NCBI GenBank assembly: GCA_945939115.1
Contig: CAMEVC010000008.1
Location: 1-64,000, forward strand
DNA from: an uncultured Eubacterium sp.
Lineage (GTDB): Bacteria; Bacillota; Clostridia; Lachnospirales; Lachnospiraceae
Reading direction: 5' to 3'
DNA: 64,000 nt
Shown here: positions 11,643 through 22,982 of the stretch, piece by piece
How the letters are laid out: each line of letters starts with the position of its first letter
How positions within the stretch are numbered: position 1 is the first letter of the stretch
The notes under the pieces: model-generated
What the model was told of the DNA's origin: nothing
Seen by the model: the letters and a program-made list of their open reading frames with translations, nothing else
The model's database searches: none
Made by a program: the position numbers and the translations under genes

Positions 11643-12776
11643 ATGATATATATGGATAATGCGGCAACTACAGCGATAAGGAGAGAAGTAGTTGAATCAA
11701 TGCTGCCGTACCTGATAAATGATTATGGAAATCCTTCGGGGGTATACAGGCTTTCTGAGAGAGCTAAAAATGCTGTTGAGGAGTCCAGAAGAGTTATTGC
11801 TGACATAATAAATGCTGACAGTGACGAGATTTTCTTTACATCCGGAGGAACAGAGTCAGATAACTGGGCAATAAAGGCAGAGGGACTGGAACGGAAGAAA
11901 GGCAATATTATAGTCAGCTCCATAGAACACCATGCGGTGACGGAGTCTGCCCTTTGGATGAAGAAACAGGGGATAGATGTGACATTTGCACCAGTGGATG
12001 AATTCGGAATAATAAGGCTTGATTATTTAAAAAAAATCATAAGAAGGGATACATTTCTTATATCTGTTATGCTTGCGAATAATGAGATAGGAACAATACA
12101 GCCAGTGGAGGAAGTGAGCAGGCTTGCAGGTAAGTATGGTGCAAAAGTACATTCTGATGCCGTTGCTGCATTTGGACATATTGACGTGGATGTTAAAAAG
12201 CTGGGAGTGGACTATTTAAGCGTGAGCGGACATAAAATATGCGGGCCGAAGGGAACCGGGTTTTTGTATGTAAAGGGTGGAAATCCTGTACCGTATATGC
12301 ATGGCGGAGCTCAGGAAAGAGACAGGAGGGCAGGAACTGAGAATGTTGCAGGAATAGTGGGGCTTGCCACGGCTGCAAGGATTGCAGCTGATACAATTAA
12401 TGAGCGCTCCAAACAGGAAAAACGCATAAGCGAATATATGACAAAACGTATATTGCGGGAGATTCCTTATTCAAGACTCAACGGAGACTTAAGGAACAGA
12501 GTTCCGGGTAATATGAATTTCAGCTTTCAGTATGCTAACGGCGGCATGTTGGTTGTAATGCTTAATAAACAGGGAATATGTGCATCTGCCGGTTCAGCGT
12601 GCACATCTAATTCAGGAAAGCCTTCACATGTGCTTTTGGGTATCGGACTTGACGATGAGCTGGCTGAGTCATCACTCCGGCTCACAATTAATCATACAAT
12701 AACACACAGAGAGGCAGATTATGTTGTAGAATGTATAAAGAAAGATGTGGAGAAACTTAGAAAACTTGTGTTATAA
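11643..12776 (+). CDS. Cysteine desulfurase (NifS/IscS-like), copy 1
   Basis: MIYMDNAATT, TSGGTESDNWAIK, SGHKICGPKGTGFLYV, SAGSACTS. Confidence 0.93.
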   Translation: MIYMDNAATTAIRREVVESMLPYLINDYGNPSGVYRLSERAKNAVEESRRVIADIINADSDEIFFTSGGTESDNWAIKAEGLERKKGNIIVSSIEHHAVTESALWMKKQGIDVTFAPVDEFGIIRLDYLKKIIRRDTFLISVMLANNEIGTIQPVEEVSRLAGKYGAKVHSDAVAAFGHIDVDVKKLGVDYLSVSGHKICGPKGTGFLYVKGGNPVPYMHGGAQERDRRAGTENVAGIVGLATAARIAADTINERSKQEKRISEYMTKRILREIPYSRLNGDLRNRVPGNMNFSFQYANGGMLVVMLNKQGICASAGSACTSNSGKPSHVLLGIGLDDELAESSLRLTINHTITHREADYVVECIKKDVEKLRKLVL

Positions 12777-12839
12777 GGCTTTTTTTGGTAAAATATCAGA
12801 CATAAACAGCTAGAAATGATAGATACGGAGGAATGTTTT

Positions 12840-14150
12840 ATGTGGTATGATGAAGCGGTATTTTACCAAATTTTCCCATTGGGGTTCTGTGACGGTTTAA
12901 GAGATAATGATGGCGTGATGAGAAGGTGCATAACAGATTTTGAACAATGGATACCACATTTGAAGAATCTTGGAATAAATGCTGTGTATTTTTCACCGGT
13001 TTTTGAGAGCGATTATCATGGGTACGACACAAGAGACTACCGTGTGATTGACAGAAGAATCGGAACTAACGAGAATTTTGCAGAACTTGTAAAGAAACTT
13101 CATGAAGCGGGAATTAAAGTTGTGATAGATGGCGTATTTAACCATGTCGGAAGAGGATTCTTCGCATTTAAAGATGTCTGTGAGAAGAAATGGGATTCAC
13201 AGTACAAGGACTGGTTTAATATTAACTTTGATGGCAATTCATCATACAATGACGGATTCTGGTATGAGGGATGGGAAGGCTATTATAATCTGGTAAAGCT
13301 TAATCACAATAATCCTGCAGTTGGGGATTATCTTATTGAATCTGTGCGTAGCTGGGTAGATGAATTCGATATTGATGGAATCAGGCTTGATGTCGCATAC
13401 TGTCTTAACAGGGATTTCATGAAAAGACTGCGCTATGAGACTGACAGAATGAAACCGGAGTTTTTCCTTGTGGGAGAGATGCTCCATGGCGATTATAATA
13501 CGATTGTCAATGATGAGTGCCTGCACAGTGCAACTAATTATGAGTGCTATAAAGGCTTATATTCAAGCTTTAATTCGATGAATATGTTTGAGATAGCCCA
13601 CAGCCTTGAGAGACAGTTCGGAAAAGAGCAGTGGTGTCTGTATACAGGCAAACATCTTCTGACATTTGTTGATAACCATGATGTCAGCCGTATAGCAAGT
13701 ATGCTCACCAATAAAGCACATTTGCCACTTATATATGCATTGATGTTCGGAATGCCGGGAATTCCATGTATATATTATGGAAGTGAGTGGGGATGCGAGG
13801 CGGTAAAGGGCAGTGGCAATGACAATGTTCTGCGTCCTGCATTTGTGAAGCCTGAAAGCAATGAACTCACTAAGACCATAAGTGATATATCTAATGTATA
13901 TCACAATACAAAAGCCTTAAGTTATGGGGAATATACTAAGAAACTGCTTACAAACAGGCAGTTTGTGTTCAAGCGTGAATACGATGGGGAGAAGATTCTT
14001 GTGGCTGTCAATGCGGATGATAAGGAATATACAGCATGTTTTGATACAGAGTGTGAGAATGCTTTGAACCTTATAACGGGTCAGACAGAACAGCTTTCAG
14101 GAGAAATCAGGCTTCCAGCATATTCCTTTAGATTCTACAGGTGTTCTTGA
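12840..14150 (+). CDS. GH13 alpha-amylase family glycosidase
   Basis: DGVFNHVG, DGIRLDVA, FVDNHDVSR motifs; RBS GGAGG. Confidence 0.9.
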   Translation: MWYDEAVFYQIFPLGFCDGLRDNDGVMRRCITDFEQWIPHLKNLGINAVYFSPVFESDYHGYDTRDYRVIDRRIGTNENFAELVKKLHEAGIKVVIDGVFNHVGRGFFAFKDVCEKKWDSQYKDWFNINFDGNSSYNDGFWYEGWEGYYNLVKLNHNNPAVGDYLIESVRSWVDEFDIDGIRLDVAYCLNRDFMKRLRYETDRMKPEFFLVGEMLHGDYNTIVNDECLHSATNYECYKGLYSSFNSMNMFEIAHSLERQFGKEQWCLYTGKHLLTFVDNHDVSRIASMLTNKAHLPLIYALMFGMPGIPCIYYGSEWGCEAVKGSGNDNVLRPAFVKPESNELTKTISDISNVYHNTKALSYGEYTKKLLTNRQFVFKREYDGEKILVAVNADDKEYTACFDTECENALNLITGQTEQLSGEIRLPAYSFRFYRCS

Positions 14151-14288
14151 TTGCTGGAAATTCTGATAAAATATATCAAAAGTACTATTGTATATGTTTA
14201 AATATATGATATACTTAATATATCTTAAAGGTAATAATTTAATAATTGCAGATACAGATTTGCGGCTGTATCTGTCTGTATATTCAAG

Positions 14289-14322
14289 AAAAGCACAACC
14301 TCCTCCCGGTTGTGCTTTTCTT
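14289..14322. terminator. Convergent terminator hairpin
   Basis: AAAAGCACAACC-N7-GGTTGTGCTTTT between converging CDSs. Confidence 0.65.
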
Positions 14323-15130
14323 ATAGTCTGATAAACTCCGGCTTTCTCTGCCTGAATATGGTGTAATAATCAAATCCTGCGTCCATTAAATAATCTGGAA
14401 TTATATCGAACTTATATCCAAGATAATTCATGCTGTGGGCGTCAGAGCCGATAGTTATTATCTCACCCCCAAGCTCACGGTACATTTTAAGAATGCCAGA
14501 GCATGGGTTAGGTTCAGAAAGACCATACTTGAGTCCGGCAGTATTTATCTCAATTCCTTTTCCGTTCTCAATAAGGGTCTTGAGAATGTCGTGTAAATAA
14601 TCCTGATATCTGTGCCAGTCATATATATAGGATTTGTCAGGAATGTATCTTATAATGTAATCAAGGTGTCCGTAAACATCGAAATTATCACAGCATTTAA
14701 GATTTTCAATTATACTTTCATAATAGGTTAAGATTGCATCATCAATGGAACATTTGTCCCAGAAGTCGGGATAGTAAGGGTCCTGGCCATATACAAGGTG
14801 GGATGAGCCTATAATAAAATCAAGCTGTCTGCCAGAATCATAATTATTCACAGAGGAAGAAACACTTTTCATGAGTCCCTGTTCAACGCCTATGCAAATG
14901 TTTATTGAGTTTTTGTATTTTTCTCTCAAGTTCTGGAAATACTTGATATATTCCTGATAATTGAGAAGGAACATGACTTTACCCTCTTCTAAGGGAAAAT
15001 CGAAGTCATTATGGTCTGTGAAACAGATATTTTTAAAACCGAGAGAGATGGCTTTCTTAACGATATCTTCAGGGTTCTGCTCTGAGTCAGAAGAAAATGA
15101 TGTGTGAATGTGGTAATCAGATAATATCAT
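14321..15130 (-). CDS. PHP-domain histidinol-phosphatase family protein
   Basis: DYHIHTSFSSDS, FTDHNDF, GSDAHSM. Confidence 0.8.
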   Translation of the reverse strand: MILSDYHIHTSFSSDSEQNPEDIVKKAISLGFKNICFTDHNDFDFPLEEGKVMFLLNYQEYIKYFQNLREKYKNSINICIGVEQGLMKSVSSSVNNYDSGRQLDFIIGSSHLVYGQDPYYPDFWDKCSIDDAILTYYESIIENLKCCDNFDVYGHLDYIIRYIPDKSYIYDWHRYQDYLHDILKTLIENGKGIEINTAGLKYGLSEPNPCSGILKMYRELGGEIITIGSDAHSMNYLGYKFDIIPDYLMDAGFDYYTIFRQRKPEFIRL

Positions 15131-15406
15131 GGTAAAAAATCCTCCCTGACTGTACTTTGATGTCTTTATATTTAAATGTCAATATACATTATACATAAAC
15201 ATTTTTGCCGTGCAATCGGTAATTTTGATGCTTATGTAGAATATGTAAAGGGATTGTAAAATAAAGGTAATTTTTCCTTGAAAATGATTATTCGTATTGA
15301 TATTATTAAAAGGACGGCGTATAAATTCTGTTTATTTGGATGCGCATAGATTTATGATTTCAATACGCTGTCAGACCTTGACTTTTATGCGCAGATAGGA
15401 GCTTTC

Positions 15407-17185
15407 GTGAGTTTTGAATTGATACACATAGTGATTATTCTTCTCGGTGGAATTGCTTTGTTCCTTTTTGGAATGCAGCTTATGGGAGATGGCTTGAAGA
15501 AAGTTGCTGGAGGCAAGCTGGAAGTAATTCTTTACAGACTTAGCAACACACCCCTTAAGGGAGTTCTTCTTGGTACGGCTGTTACAGCTATTATTCAGTC
15601 ATCATCAGCAACTTCAGTTATGGTAGTCGGTTTTGTTAATGCCGGAATGATTAAGATGCAGCAGGCTATTGGTATTATAATGGGTGCAATTATAGGTACA
15701 TCTGTTACAGGCTGGGTGCTCTGTCTTTCTGATATCAGTGGCGGTGCAGGCTGGGTTGAACTTTTGTCAACAGAAGTTCTTGCAGCGATTATTGGTGTTA
15801 TTGGAATAGTAGTCAGGATGGTCAATAAGAATCCGGTTAAAAAGCATGTTGGCGACATTATGATAGGATTCTGTATCCTTATGGTCGGAATGCAGAACAT
15901 GAGTGCTGCTGTAGCACCTTTGAGAACAGAACCGGCATTTATTGATATATTAACTAAGTTTTCTAATCCTTTCATTGGTATTCTTATAGGTCTTGTTGTT
16001 ACGGCTATTTTACAGAGTGCATCGGCTACAGTAGGTATTCTTCAGGCACTGGCGGTTACAGGTGCTATTGATTTTTCGATTGCATTTCCAATTATTATGG
16101 GTATTGCAGTCGGTGCTGCCATGCCGGTTATTATTTCTTCATTTGGTGCAACTACTGATGGTAAGAGAACAGCATTTGTATATCTTCTTGTAGATGTACT
16201 GGGAGCAATAATATGGGCTGTAGTATTTTACAGCGTTAACCATTTTGTCCATTTTCCATTTATGGACAGAACGATGACTACTGTGTCAATTGCCTTTGTC
16301 AACTCACTGTTCAGAATTGCAACAGTTGTTGTATTGTTCCCTTTTATCCGTTTGCTTGAGAAGATTGTATGCTTCATATTTAAGGAAGTTGTGGATGAGG
16401 AGGATAAGGATATTGTTGAAATCGGTGTCCTTGATGACAGATTCATAGCACATCCGACTCTGGCAATTGAGCAGGCTAAGACGGTTCTTTGCTCAATGGC
16501 TCATATGGCAGAGAAGAACCTTGTACGTTCCATGGAACTTCTTGACACATTTTCACAGGAGAAATATGACAAAATCCAGAGAAGAGAAGATAAGGTTGAC
16601 AGATATGAGGATAAGCTGGGAACTTATCTTGTCAAGATAACACAGCAGGAACTTACTCCTGCGCAGAATAAAGAGGTGTCAAAGCTTCTTCACACAATTT
16701 CTGATTTTGAGAGAATGAGTGACCATGCGGTTAATATTGCACAGGCCGCAGCAGAACTTTATAATGAGAAGCTGAGATTTTCAGATTATGCTGTTGAAGA
16801 TATTGAGCTTATGTCTTCAATTATGCGTGAGATTGTCGGAAATGTTATTGATGCATTTGAGCAGAATAAGATTGTCAATGCGTATAAGACTGAGCCTCTC
16901 GAAGAACTTGTGGATATTTACTGCGATGAGATGAAGATGAATCATGTCAAGCGTGTGCAGAAGGGTGAGTGTACTCTTCATCAGGGCTTTATATTTAATG
17001 ACCTGCTCACAGATTTTGAGAGAATTGCAGACCATTGCTCTAATGTCGCTGTAGCGATTATTGAGCTGGAGATTAACGCATTTGATACACACGAGTACCT
17101 TATCAATCTCAAGAAAGATAAGGGAGAAGCATTTGATAAATATTTTGAAGAGTATAAAGAAAAGTTTCCAATGGGGTCATATTAA
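15407..17185 (+). CDS. Na/Pi cotransporter family protein with PhoU-like C-terminus
   Basis: GIALFLFGMQLMGDGLKK, TAIIQSSSATSVM, second ILQSASATVG repeat; GTG start with AGGAG RBS. Confidence 0.9.
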   Translation: MSFELIHIVIILLGGIALFLFGMQLMGDGLKKVAGGKLEVILYRLSNTPLKGVLLGTAVTAIIQSSSATSVMVVGFVNAGMIKMQQAIGIIMGAIIGTSVTGWVLCLSDISGGAGWVELLSTEVLAAIIGVIGIVVRMVNKNPVKKHVGDIMIGFCILMVGMQNMSAAVAPLRTEPAFIDILTKFSNPFIGILIGLVVTAILQSASATVGILQALAVTGAIDFSIAFPIIMGIAVGAAMPVIISSFGATTDGKRTAFVYLLVDVLGAIIWAVVFYSVNHFVHFPFMDRTMTTVSIAFVNSLFRIATVVVLFPFIRLLEKIVCFIFKEVVDEEDKDIVEIGVLDDRFIAHPTLAIEQAKTVLCSMAHMAEKNLVRSMELLDTFSQEKYDKIQRREDKVDRYEDKLGTYLVKITQQELTPAQNKEVSKLLHTISDFERMSDHAVNIAQAAAELYNEKLRFSDYAVEDIELMSSIMREIVGNVIDAFEQNKIVNAYKTEPLEELVDIYCDEMKMNHVKRVQKGECTLHQGFIFNDLLTDFERIADHCSNVAVAIIELEINAFDTHEYLINLKKDKGEAFDKYFEEYKEKFPMGSY

Positions 17186-17287
17186 TTATATTGGATACAG
17201 AATTTACCAAGATTTCGTTAAAATGACTAATCGAGAATGAATATTCTTTGAAAAATATGCCAAAATGTAAAAAATGGGAAGAAAGTC

Positions 17288-17316
17288 TTGATATTTTGTT
17301 TCTTCTTATGTACAAT
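17288..17316 (+). promoter_or_regulatory. Predicted gapA promoter (TTGATA-N17-TACAAT)
   Basis: Consensus-like hexamers, 17 bp spacer. Confidence 0.6.
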
Positions 17317-17379
17317 ACTCGGTAGTTGAAATTTTAACAAACTATGTTTTAAAAATTCATTTTAGGAGGAATTGTTTTT

Positions 17380-18408
17380 ATGTCAGTAAAAGTTGCAATC
17401 AATGGTTTTGGTCGTATCGGAAGACTCGCATTCAGACAGATGTTTGGTGCAGAGGGATATGAGGTAGTTGCTATCAACGATTTAACAAGCCCAACAATGT
17501 TAGCTCATCTTTTAAAGTATGATACATCACAGGGAAGATATGTTGAAATCGGACACGAGAGCGATGTTACAGCAGATGATGAGGCTGGAACAATTACTGT
17601 AAAGGGTAAGACAATTAAGATTTACAAAGAGCCAGATGCTAATAACTGCCCATGGGGAGAGCTTGATGTAGATGTTGTTCTTGAGTGTTCAGGATTCTAT
17701 ACATCTAAGGCTAAGGCTCAGGCTCATATCAATGCAGGTGCTAAGAAGGTAGTTATCTCAGCTCCAGCAGGTAATGATCTTAAGACTATCGTATATAATG
17801 TTAACCATGAGACACTTACTAAGGATGACCAGATCATCTCAGCAGCTTCATGTACAACTAACTGCTTAGCTCCTATGGCTAAGGCTCTTAATGACTTTGC
17901 TCCAATCGAGTCAGGTATTATGTGTACAATTCATGCTTATACAGGTGACCAGATGATCCTTGATGGACCACAGAGAAAGGGTGATTTAAGAAGATCTAGA
18001 GCAGGTGCTTGCAACATCGTACCTAACTCAACAGGTGCTGCTAAGGCTATCGGTCTTGTTATCCCAGAACTTAATGGAAAGCTTATCGGAGCTGCTCAGA
18101 GAGTTCCTACTCCTACAGGTTCTACAACACTTCTTTTCGCTGTAGTTAACAAGGAAGTGACAGTTGATGAGATTAACGCTGCTATGAAGGCTGCTGCTAC
18201 AGAGAGCTTTGGATACAATGAAGAGCAGATCGTATCTAGCGATATCGTTGGTATGAGATTTGGTTCATTATTCGATGCTACACAGACTATGGTTTCTAAG
18301 TTACCAGATGGAAAGAGCCAGGTTGAGGTTGTTTCTTGGTATGATAACGAGAACTCATACACAAGCCAGATGGTTAGAACAATCAAGTACTTCGCTGAGT
18401 TAAACTAA
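17380..18408 (+). CDS. gapA: Glyceraldehyde-3-phosphate dehydrogenase
   Basis: [38 protein letters not shown]. Confidence 0.98.
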   Translation: MSVKVAINGFGRIGRLAFRQMFGAEGYEVVAINDLTSPTMLAHLLKYDTSQGRYVEIGHESDVTADDEAGTITVKGKTIKIYKEPDANNCPWGELDVDVVLECSGFYTSKAKAQAHINAGAKKVVISAPAGNDLKTIVYNVNHETLTKDDQIISAASCTTNCLAPMAKALNDFAPIESGIMCTIHAYTGDQMILDGPQRKGDLRRSRAGACNIVPNSTGAAKAIGLVIPELNGKLIGAAQRVPTPTGSTTLLFAVVNKEVTVDEINAAMKAAATESFGYNEEQIVSSDIVGMRFGSLFDATQTMVSKLPDGKSQVEVVSWYDNENSYTSQMVRTIKYFAELN

Positions 18409-18433
18409 TCATTTAGATTGCCTTGATTTTTAT

Positions 18434-18467
18434 ACCGGAGAATGGTTTGGCTATTCTCCGGTTTTTT
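18434..18467 (+). terminator. Terminator between gapA and pgk
   Basis: ACCGGAGAAT...ATTCTCCGGT + TTTTT. Confidence 0.8.
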
Positions 18468-18511
18468 AAAAGCTGACTGACAGCTATTTTATTTTTATGG
18501 AGGAAACTTAT

Positions 18512-19705
18512 ATGCTTAATAAAAAGTCTATTGATGATATCAATGTGAAGGGCAAAAGAGTATTATGCAGATGCGATTTTAATGTACCTTTAGATGGAAA
18601 CAGAATTACAGATGAGACAAGACTTGTAGCTGCACTTCCTACAATCAAGAAGCTTATTGCTGATGGAGGAAAAGTTATTCTTTGTTCACATCTTGGCAAA
18701 CCAAAGGGACCAGACGCTGCATTTTCTCTTGCACCAGTTGCAAAGAGACTTTCAGAACTTCTTGGCCAGGAGGTAAAGTTTGCTGCTGACGATACAGTGG
18801 TAGGTGATAATGCAAGAGCAGCAGTTGCTGCAATGAATGACGGAGATGTTATTCTTCTTGAGAATACAAGATTCAGACCTGAAGAGACTAAGAACGGAGA
18901 GGCATTCTCTAAGGATTTAGCTTCTATCACAGACATATTTGTAAATGATGCATTTGGTACAGCTCACAGAGCTCACTGCTCAAATGTCGGTATAACACAG
19001 TATGTTGATACAGCAGTTGTAGGATATCTTATGCAGAAAGAGATTGATTTCCTTGGAAATGCAGTCAATAATCCGGTAAGACCATTTGTAGCAATTCTTG
19101 GTGGTTCAAAGGTTTCCTCTAAGATTTCAGTTATCAATAATCTTCTTGACAAGGTTGATACACTTATCATCGGTGGTGGTATGTCTTATACATTCCAGAA
19201 GGCTCATGGCGGAAGTGTAGGCCAGTCTTTAGTAGAGGATGATTATCTTGATTATGCTAAGGATATGATGAAGAAGGCTGAGGAGAAGGGCGTTAAGATG
19301 CTCATTCCTATTGATACAGTAGTAGCTAAGGAATTCAGCAATGATTCACCTTCACATGTTGTCGTTGCAGGACATCAGGCAGATGATGATATGGGTATGG
19401 ATATTGGCCCTAAGACATGCGAGCTTTATAAGGATGCATTAAAGGATGCTAAGACAGTAGTATGGAACGGACCAATGGGTGTATTTGAGTTCTCTAACTT
19501 TGCAAAGGGAACAATCGCTGTTGCTGAGGAACTTGCTTCTCTTGAGGGAGCAACAACAATAATCGGCGGAGGTGATTCAGCAGCCGCTGTTAATAACCTT
19601 GGATTTGGCGATAAGATGACTCATATTTCAACAGGCGGCGGAGCTTCACTTGAATTCCTTGAGGGCAAGGAACTTCCTGGTGTAGCAGCAGCTAATGATA
19701 AGTAG
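18512..19705 (+). CDS. pgk: Phosphoglycerate kinase
   Basis: [29 protein letters not shown]; start after GGAGG. Confidence 0.98.
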   Translation: MLNKKSIDDINVKGKRVLCRCDFNVPLDGNRITDETRLVAALPTIKKLIADGGKVILCSHLGKPKGPDAAFSLAPVAKRLSELLGQEVKFAADDTVVGDNARAAVAAMNDGDVILLENTRFRPEETKNGEAFSKDLASITDIFVNDAFGTAHRAHCSNVGITQYVDTAVVGYLMQKEIDFLGNAVNNPVRPFVAILGGSKVSSKISVINNLLDKVDTLIIGGGMSYTFQKAHGGSVGQSLVEDDYLDYAKDMMKKAEEKGVKMLIPIDTVVAKEFSNDSPSHVVVAGHQADDDMGMDIGPKTCELYKDALKDAKTVVWNGPMGVFEFSNFAKGTIAVAEELASLEGATTIIGGGDSAAAVNNLGFGDKMTHISTGGGASLEFLEGKELPGVAAANDK

Positions 19706-19745
19706 TTTTATCTGATAAAACAATTTTTATATATAGTATTAATTG

Positions 19746-19780
19746 CAGACTTCCGTTTATTATCGGGAGTCTGTTTTTTT
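19746..19780 (+). terminator. Terminator after pgk
   Basis: CAGACTTCCG...CGGGAGTCTG + T7. Confidence 0.8.
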
Positions 19781-19925
19781 ACAATTTTTGTTATTTTTTT
19801 CACAAACACTATTGAATTTATATTACTTTTATGCTATTATCAAGGTCAGATAAATAGTATTACGGAATATTTTATATGACTTGTCCATATATTATATGGT
19901 ATGTTTTATTGAATGGAGGGGTAGA

Positions 19926-20675
19926 ATGAGAAGAAAAGTAATAGCGGGTAATTGGAAGATGAATATGACACCAAGCCAGGCAGTAAAGCTTGTTACAGAA
20001 CTGAAGCCGAATGTCAATAATCCTGATGTTGATGTAGTGTTTTGTGTGCCGTCAATTGATATTGTTCCTGTTGTGGAAGCTGTCAAGGGTTCGAACATAT
20101 TTATTGGGGCTGAGAACGTATATTATCAGGAGAAAGGCGCTTTTACGGGGGAGTTATCACCGGAAATGCTTGTTGATGCAGGGGTTTCTCATGTAATCAT
20201 CGGGCATTCTGAGAGAAGAATGTATTTCAATGAGAGCAATATGGTGCTTAACCTTAAGATGCGCAAGGTTATCGAACATAATATGATTCCGATTATGTGT
20301 TGCGGTGAGACGCTTGAGCAGAGAGAGCAGGGAATAACACTGGATTTTATTAAAGGACAGATTATAGCAGCCTATGCAGGTGTAACTAAAGAACAGGCAA
20401 TTGATACAATTGTTGCATATGAGCCGATATGGGCTATTGGAACAGGTAAGGTTGCTACTTCAGACCAGGCTCAGGAGGTCTGTGGATTTATCAGAACTGT
20501 ATTTGCAGAGTTATATGATGATGAAGCTGCCGATAAGATAAGAATTCTGTATGGTGGAAGTGTGAATGCATCTAATGCTGCTGAGTTGTTCTCACAGCCT
20601 GATATTGATGGCGGACTGGTGGGAGGCGCAAGCCTTAAACCTGATTTTGCAGATATTGTTAATTATAACCGTTAA
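19926..20675 (+). CDS. tpiA: Triosephosphate isomerase
   Basis: [32 protein letters not shown]. Confidence 0.98.
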   Translation: MRRKVIAGNWKMNMTPSQAVKLVTELKPNVNNPDVDVVFCVPSIDIVPVVEAVKGSNIFIGAENVYYQEKGAFTGELSPEMLVDAGVSHVIIGHSERRMYFNESNMVLNLKMRKVIEHNMIPIMCCGETLEQREQGITLDFIKGQIIAAYAGVTKEQAIDTIVAYEPIWAIGTGKVATSDQAQEVCGFIRTVFAELYDDEAADKIRILYGGSVNASNAAELFSQPDIDGGLVGGASLKPDFADIVNYNR

Positions 20676-20686
20676 CAGGAATTAAT

Positions 20687-20731
20687 AGACCCTGCTTTGA
20701 ACATAATATCAAAGTAGGGTCTTTGTTTTTT
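20687..20731 (+). terminator. Terminator after tpiA
   Basis: AGACCCTGCTTTGA...TCAAAGTAGGGTCT + T-rich. Confidence 0.8.
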
Positions 20732-20766
20732 TATACAAATGTGCTATCATGCTATAGACAAAATAG

Positions 20767-20946
20767 TCCCTTTTCGGATTTGTATTACCGAGAATGAATT
20801 TGCATATTTGATTTCAGACGCGCTCCCGCTCGGGACGCAACGTAGCGGTGCTAAATTCGCAACAATGCTCATTAAGTACCAACGTTGCTTTACGGTCTGC
20901 AATCAAATATGCAAATTCATTCAGCAACATAAATCTGGAAAAGGGA
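20767..20946. repeat. Long-armed palindromic element (~180 bp, ~52 bp arms), candidate mobile hairpin unit
   Basis: Arms 20767-20819 and 20895-20946 complementary including a perfect 22-bp core (GAATGAATTTGCATATTTGATT); nested stems GCAACGT/ACGTTGC and TCCC/GGGA. Confidence 0.8.
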
Positions 20947-20987
20947 GATGAATATTTGAAAGAACATATTTAAAGGAGAATCAGAAT

Positions 20988-22538
20988 ATGAGTAAGAAAC
21001 CGGTTGTTTTAATGGTGCTTGATGGTTATGGTCTTAATGATAGAACAGAAGGTAATGCTATTGCTTTAGCAAATACTCCTGTTATGGATAAGCTTATGAA
21101 GGAGTGTCCGTTCCAGCAAGGATTCGCATCAGGTCTTTCAGTTGGACTTCCAGATGGACAGATGGGTAATTCAGAGGTTGGCCATATGAACATTGGTGCC
21201 GGAAGAATCATTTATCAGGATCTTACAAGAATCACGAAGGATATTGAGGATGGCACATTCTTTAAGAATGAGGAACTTATAGCGGCTATGGAGAACTGTA
21301 AGAAGAATGATTCAGATCTCCATCTTTTCGGACTTTTATCAGATGGCGGAGTTCACAGTCATTTAAGTCATGTATACGGACTGCTTGAGATGGCAAAGAA
21401 ACAGGGAGTATCTAAAGTATATGTACATGCTTTCCTTGACGGAAGAGATACACCACCAGCATCTGCTAAAGGATTTGTTGAGACTCTTGAGAACAAGATG
21501 GCTGAAATCGGAGTTGGTAAGGTTGCTTCCCTCTCTGGACGTTATTATGCTATGGATAGAGATAACAACTGGGACAGAGTTGAAAAGGCATATAATTCAT
21601 TGATTACAGGTGATGGAATAAAGGCAGAGTCTGCTACACAGGCACTTCAGGAATCTTATGACAACGGCAAGACAGATGAATTCGTTGAGCCAACAGTTAT
21701 CTGCGAGGATGGAAAGCCATTATCTTTAGTTAAGGCTGGGGATTCAGTTATTTTCTTTAATTTCCGTCCAGACCGCGCAAGAGAGATGACAAGAGCTTTC
21801 TGTGATGATAAGTTTACAGGATTTGAGAGAAAGACAGGATTTATTCCATTAACATTTGTATGTTTTAAGGATTATGATGAGACAATTCCTAATAAGCTCG
21901 TAGCTTTTAAGAAGGAAGAGATTAAGAATACATTAGGCGAATTCCTTGCTAAGCAGGGAAAGAAACAGTTAAGACTTGCTGAGACAGAGAAATACGCTCA
22001 TGTTACATTCTTCTTCAATGGCGGAGTTGAGGACCCTAATATGGATGAGTTCAGAATACTCGTTAACTCGCCTAAGGATGTTGCAACCTATGATTTAAAG
22101 CCTGAAATGAGTGCTCCAGAGGTTGGTATGGATCTGGTTGATGCAATTAAATCTGACAAATATGATGTGATAATTATTAATTTTGCTAATCCTGATATGG
22201 TTGGTCACACAGGTGTCATTCCTGCAGCAGTCAAGGCCGTTGAGAAGGTGGATGAGCTTGTGGGCAGGGCTGTTGAGGCTGTGAAGGAAGTAGACGGAGT
22301 TATGTTTATATGTGCAGACCATGGAAATGCTGAGAAGATGATTGATTATGAGACAGGCGCTCCACATACTGCCCACACAACTAATCCGGTTCCATTCATT
22401 CTCGTTAATTATGATGATAATTATACATTGCGTGAGGGAGGAAGACTCTGCGATATCGCTCCTACACTTATTGAGATTATGGGGCTTGAAAAGCCTGTTG
22501 AAATGACAGGTGAGTCTCTTCTTGTAAAGAAGAATTAA
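20988..22538 (+). CDS. gpmI: 2,3-bisphosphoglycerate-independent phosphoglycerate mutase
   Basis: MVLDGYGLN, GNSEVGHMNIGAGR, DHGNAE. Confidence 0.98.
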   Translation: MSKKPVVLMVLDGYGLNDRTEGNAIALANTPVMDKLMKECPFQQGFASGLSVGLPDGQMGNSEVGHMNIGAGRIIYQDLTRITKDIEDGTFFKNEELIAAMENCKKNDSDLHLFGLLSDGGVHSHLSHVYGLLEMAKKQGVSKVYVHAFLDGRDTPPASAKGFVETLENKMAEIGVGKVASLSGRYYAMDRDNNWDRVEKAYNSLITGDGIKAESATQALQESYDNGKTDEFVEPTVICEDGKPLSLVKAGDSVIFFNFRPDRAREMTRAFCDDKFTGFERKTGFIPLTFVCFKDYDETIPNKLVAFKKEEIKNTLGEFLAKQGKKQLRLAETEKYAHVTFFFNGGVEDPNMDEFRILVNSPKDVATYDLKPEMSAPEVGMDLVDAIKSDKYDVIIINFANPDMVGHTGVIPAAVKAVEKVDELVGRAVEAVKEVDGVMFICADHGNAEKMIDYETGAPHTAHTTNPVPFILVNYDDNYTLREGGRLCDIAPTLIEIMGLEKPVEMTGESLLVKKN

Positions 22539-22643
22539 ATTTCTTCTTGCACAAGATGTTTGATTGTGTTAGAATAACCTATGTTGCCATATTGGCATTA
22601 TTATGTAATAAAAAGCGCTCCATGCGCAGGAATGAGGATTAGT

Positions 22644-22919
22644 ATGGATAAGATGATACCATTGTTTCATATGTCTGTCGGAGATGTATTAAGAATTGGA
22701 TTAATGGGAGTATTTATAGTAATTTGTATAGCAATCGCAATAATTATTCTTATGCAGGAAAGCAAACAGAATGGATTATCAGGAACAATCAGTGGTGCTG
22801 CTGATTCATACTGGGGTAGAAACAAGGGACGCTCTATGGAGGGTAAGCTTGTTAAGATTACCAAGATTCTTGTTATTCTTTTCATTGTGATAGCAGTTAT
22901 ACTTAATTTTAATTTCTAA
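22644..22919 (+). CDS. secG: Preprotein translocase subunit SecG
   Basis: Two TM segments with ILMQESKQNGLSGTISGAADSYWG. Confidence 0.9.
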   Translation: MDKMIPLFHMSVGDVLRIGLMGVFIVICIAIAIIILMQESKQNGLSGTISGAADSYWGRNKGRSMEGKLVKITKILVILFIVIAVILNFNF

Positions 22920-22925
22920 ACTACG

Positions 22926-22962
22926 AACGCTCTTAAGAAAAATAATTCTTAAGAGCGTTTTG
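22926..22962 (+). terminator. Terminator after secG
   Basis: AACGCTCTTAAGAA-N6-TTCTTAAGAGCGTT. Confidence 0.75.
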
Positions 22963-22982
22963 CTTATTATTCAGGAGGATAT

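Noticed and set aside
20739-20951. 70-aa ORF as a protein-coding gene
   Set aside because: It coincides with the long palindrome, has no clear RBS and its sequence is explained by the inverted repeat.
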